A stretch of 64,000 bases of DNA from Nodosilinea nodulosa PCC 7104 (GTDB lineage: Bacteria; Cyanobacteriota; Cyanobacteriia; Phormidesmidales; Phormidesmidaceae). The position numbers and the translations under genes are program-made. Of the stretch, positions 61,837 to 64,000 are shown one piece after another; within the stretch, counting starts at the first letter, position 1; the number at the start of each line of letters is the position of its first letter. The notes below the pieces were generated by a model. The model worked only from the letters and a program-made list of their open reading frames with translations, ran no database searches and had not been told where the DNA came from. The stretch spans positions 1,378,763 through 1,442,762 of the forward strand of contig NZ_JH976537.1 in assembly GCF_000309385.1 (NCBI RefSeq). The letters run 5' to 3'.

Positions 61837-63327
61837 ATGGCACGGTGGCGATGGGTATTAGTCCTGGTAGGGCTGTTGGTGAGTTTGGGGGCGGTGCTGC
61901 TACTCACTGACTCCTTGCTGCGCTTGTACGCCGTGCTGGCATTGCTATCCCCTCGTCTGGCCCAGGTGGTAATAGGGTTAATAGTGATCATTGCGGCAGG
62001 AACAGCAGGTTTTTGCATCTATCGCCTAGGGCCTTTTTTGCGCCCTCGCCGCCGTCAGAAACGACTCCGGTCTCCTCGTCACCCAGAGGAGGCGGCCGCC
62101 GCAAGTTTGCACGCGGTGCAGCGACAGGTTGAGCAAATTCAGGATCAGGTGACCCGCCAGGCCCTGCGAGATAAGGCTCTGACTTTACAGTCATCAACGG
62201 CTGACCGAGATTTGACCATTGCTGTATTTGGGGTAGGGTCAGCGGGCAAAACGGCCCTCATCAACGGGCTTTTGGGCCAACCGCTGGGTGAAGTCGGGGC
62301 TGCGTTAGGCACCACCCAAATTCAGCAAACCTACCCCTGGCAAATCCCCAATGTACCCAGGGCGCTAGAGATCGTCGATACTCCAGGTATTGCAGAAACG
62401 GGTGTCGCGGGTACAGAAAGAGAGCAATCTGCTCGGGCAGTAGCGGCTGGGTCAGATTTGATTGTATTCGTCATTGATGACGACCTGCGGCAGGCAGAGT
62501 ACACCGTGCTTCAGGCCCTGATGAGTATGGGCAAACGGGTGCTGCTGGTGCTTAATAAAGCCGATCGCTACCCTGAGGCCGATTTAGAGAGTTTGTTAGA
62601 CCGACTGCGATCGCGGGTTGTTCCTCCTCTGAGCCCCGACGATATTGTTGCCGTAGCGGCCATGCCGCAACCTCTGCCCCAGGTAGGCGGCGGGTGGCTG
62701 CAAATGCAGCCCAATCTACTTCCGTTGCGCACTCGTCTGGCCGATCTGCTCCGCCAAGAAGGCGAAACGCTGATGGCTGACAACTTGCTGCTGCAAGCCC
62801 AGCAGATTGGCGCCAGCGCCCAGCAGATTATCGACAGCCAGCGCCTGGCCCAGGCCGACGCTGTTATTGAACGCTATCAGTGGCTCAGCGCGGGGGCGAT
62901 CGCTATGACTCCACTCCCCGGCCTCGATTTTTTAGCCACAGCCGCTATCAACGCCCAAATGGTCGTCGAGCTTAGCCAAGTTTACGGCTGCGAAGTCAGC
63001 TTTGAAGAAGGCAAAGCCCTGGCGCTATCTGTGGCAAAAACCCTTACGGGCCTGGGACTGGTCAAAGGCACCGTAGACCTACTTGCCCTCGGCCTACAAA
63101 CTAACCTGGCTACAGCCATAGCAGGGCGCGCCCTAAAAGCTACAAGCGGCGCCTACCTGACCCGCATTGCCGGCAAAAGCTTCGTAGAGTACTTCCGCCA
63201 AAATCAAAGCTGGGGCGATGACGGCATGGGCAGCATTGTTGAACAGCAGTTTCGCCTCAACCAGCGCGATGCAGTCATGAAAGCCTTCATCAAAGAAGCC
63301 ATTACTCGAGTTGGGGTATCAACTTAA
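61837..63327 (+). CDS. membrane-anchored GTPase with DUF697 domain
   Basis: From ATG 61837 (MARWRWVLVLVG) the product has about 496 residues with two N-terminal transmembrane helices (LVLVGLLVSLGAVLLL, VVIGLIVIIAAGTAGFC). An Era/Obg-like GTPase domain follows: G1 FGVGSAGKTALIN, G3 IVDTPGIAETG, G4 LVLNKADRYPEA. The last about 150 residues are a DUF697 domain (AMTPLPGLDFLATAAINAQM, TGLGLVKGTVDLLALG). Proteins of this build are common in cyanobacteria. A role in membrane or ion homeostasis is proposed but unproven. Confidence 0.87.
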   Translation: MARWRWVLVLVGLLVSLGAVLLLTDSLLRLYAVLALLSPRLAQVVIGLIVIIAAGTAGFCIYRLGPFLRPRRRQKRLRSPRHPEEAAAASLHAVQRQVEQIQDQVTRQALRDKALTLQSSTADRDLTIAVFGVGSAGKTALINGLLGQPLGEVGAALGTTQIQQTYPWQIPNVPRALEIVDTPGIAETGVAGTEREQSARAVAAGSDLIVFVIDDDLRQAEYTVLQALMSMGKRVLLVLNKADRYPEADLESLLDRLRSRVVPPLSPDDIVAVAAMPQPLPQVGGGWLQMQPNLLPLRTRLADLLRQEGETLMADNLLLQAQQIGASAQQIIDSQRLAQADAVIERYQWLSAGAIAMTPLPGLDFLATAAINAQMVVELSQVYGCEVSFEEGKALALSVAKTLTGLGLVKGTVDLLALGLQTNLATAIAGRALKATSGAYLTRIAGKSFVEYFRQNQSWGDDGMGSIVEQQFRLNQRDAVMKAFIKEAITRVGVST

Positions 63328-64000
63328 GCCGGGACAGATTGACCGTACCAGGGATTGGGCTGTTGTGACACAGAAGACCGTCTAGGCATAGGCAGCTCCG
63401 TAAAGGTACTTAAGACAGACTCAAAGAGGTCAGGAAAGGGATGACCAAAGAGACGCTGGGCGGCGGTGGAGCCATCCGGGCGCTTGAGGTCAAAATTGTG
63501 GAGGATGGTGAGCACTGAGAGGGCCTGGGGCGAAAAGCCCCGAGAGGCGTGATGTCGCTGAGCGAGATAGCCATTGCGGCCCTCCACCGCCGATGAGGTG
63601 CGCTGATAGTTGGCACACATCCGTCGGCCCCCATTGTATCCACCGTAGGACATCAGCCGCCTGGAGCATCAGCGTCATCTCGGCTTTCATCAAGGAATTG
63701 AAGGCATCACTAGCGGCCTGCTGGTAGCGATGCTTGAGGTGAGGGGTGCGGGTTTTATCGGCTTGTTGCGACCAATATAGCCAGGGCAATAGAACCGTCA
63801 GCACCCAGGTTTGCACCTCAGGATCTTGGGTTTCTACCGACGATAGAGCGTGGGTGGCCCAACGCCACCAGGCGTGGACGCCTTGGGCTAAGGCCGGGAT
63901 CTGACGTTCAAAGGTCGCCACGGCAGACCAGGCGGATGCTCCACCGTAGTCTGCGGCCAGGGCATTGAGGGTGGGCAGCAGGGCGCTGAGTCGAGCCCTG
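63324..64000 (-). pseudogene. transposase (DUF6399 type), frameshifted and cut by window edge
   Basis: On the minus strand one frame is open from the right window edge to about 63620 (ALAADYGGASAWSAVATFER, LPWLYWSQQADKTRTPHLKH). The protein then continues in another frame (YQRTSSAVEGRNGYLAQRHH, ALSVLTILHNFDLKRPDGST) to the stop at 63324. SSAVEGRNGxL is the signature of DUF6399-type cyanobacterial transposases. A shift of one base near 63600-63650 separates the two. It may be inactivating or a programmed frameshift. The N-terminus lies outside the window. Confidence 0.65.

Overview
The window is chromosomal DNA of a cyanobacterium, most likely a filamentous Leptolyngbya/Nodosilinea/Phormidium-type organism. 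The evidence is the very frequent HIP1-type octamer GCGATCGC, CP12, a KtrB-type K+ transporter, a CYP110-like P450, a tocopherol-type methyltransferase, a small RRM RNA-binding protein, DUF2301 and DUF3747-SLH proteins, and the cyanobacterial order rplS-trnW-secE-nusG-rplK-rplA-rplJ-rplL. The genus is an inference. Most of the window is GC-rich and compactly coded; a few AT-richer islands stand out.

Layout: 1-2.6 kb is an accessory edge with the end of an ISAs1-type element, an AT-rich NotI-like restriction endonuclease gene and a DUF433 antitoxin with a truncated toxin. 2.6-15.8 kb carries envelope and stress genes (lipoprotein, VanX-type dipeptidase, FIST protein, cp12, Spx/ArsC-like protein, CsbD, SLH protein), a methyltransferase and ktrB. 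16-20.4 kb is the ribosomal-protein/secE/nusG/tRNA-Trp block on the minus strand, with an L10-type leader. 20.5-30 kb holds a PAS-GAF-GAF histidine kinase, a P450, metF, trpS and a sugar transporter, with a pair of MITE-like repeats. 30-35.5 kb and 40.8-42.5 kb hold glycogen and central-carbon genes (ackA, two tandem histidine phosphatases, glgP, pgm).

Between these carbon genes, 35.5-40.7 kb is a mobile/accessory island. It contains a 21-bp tandem repeat and an unusual nested repeat. It then has two gene cassettes bounded by integron-type recombination sites: a GNAT protein, and an HTH-ATPase-DUF4325 protein lying in reverse. The two 86-nt attC sites keep their stem by compensatory base changes and share one extrahelical G. 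No integrase gene is seen, so this looks like a cluster of attC sites lacking an integrase (CALIN). Next come OsmC and toxin-antitoxin debris flanked by 52-bp direct repeats.

42.6-64 kb holds a tandem-GNAT protein, an Fe-S/SCP2 fusion, a MarR-NmrA pair with matching palindromic operators, a 3-methyladenine glycosylase, and an MBL-fold protein. It continues with a ketoacyl synthase III fused to a helical TenA/haem-oxygenase-like domain plus an unrecognised partner, then lytic transglycosylase, pepA, a GT25-like protein, an RRM protein, a GTPase-DUF697 protein and a frameshifted transposase at the right edge.
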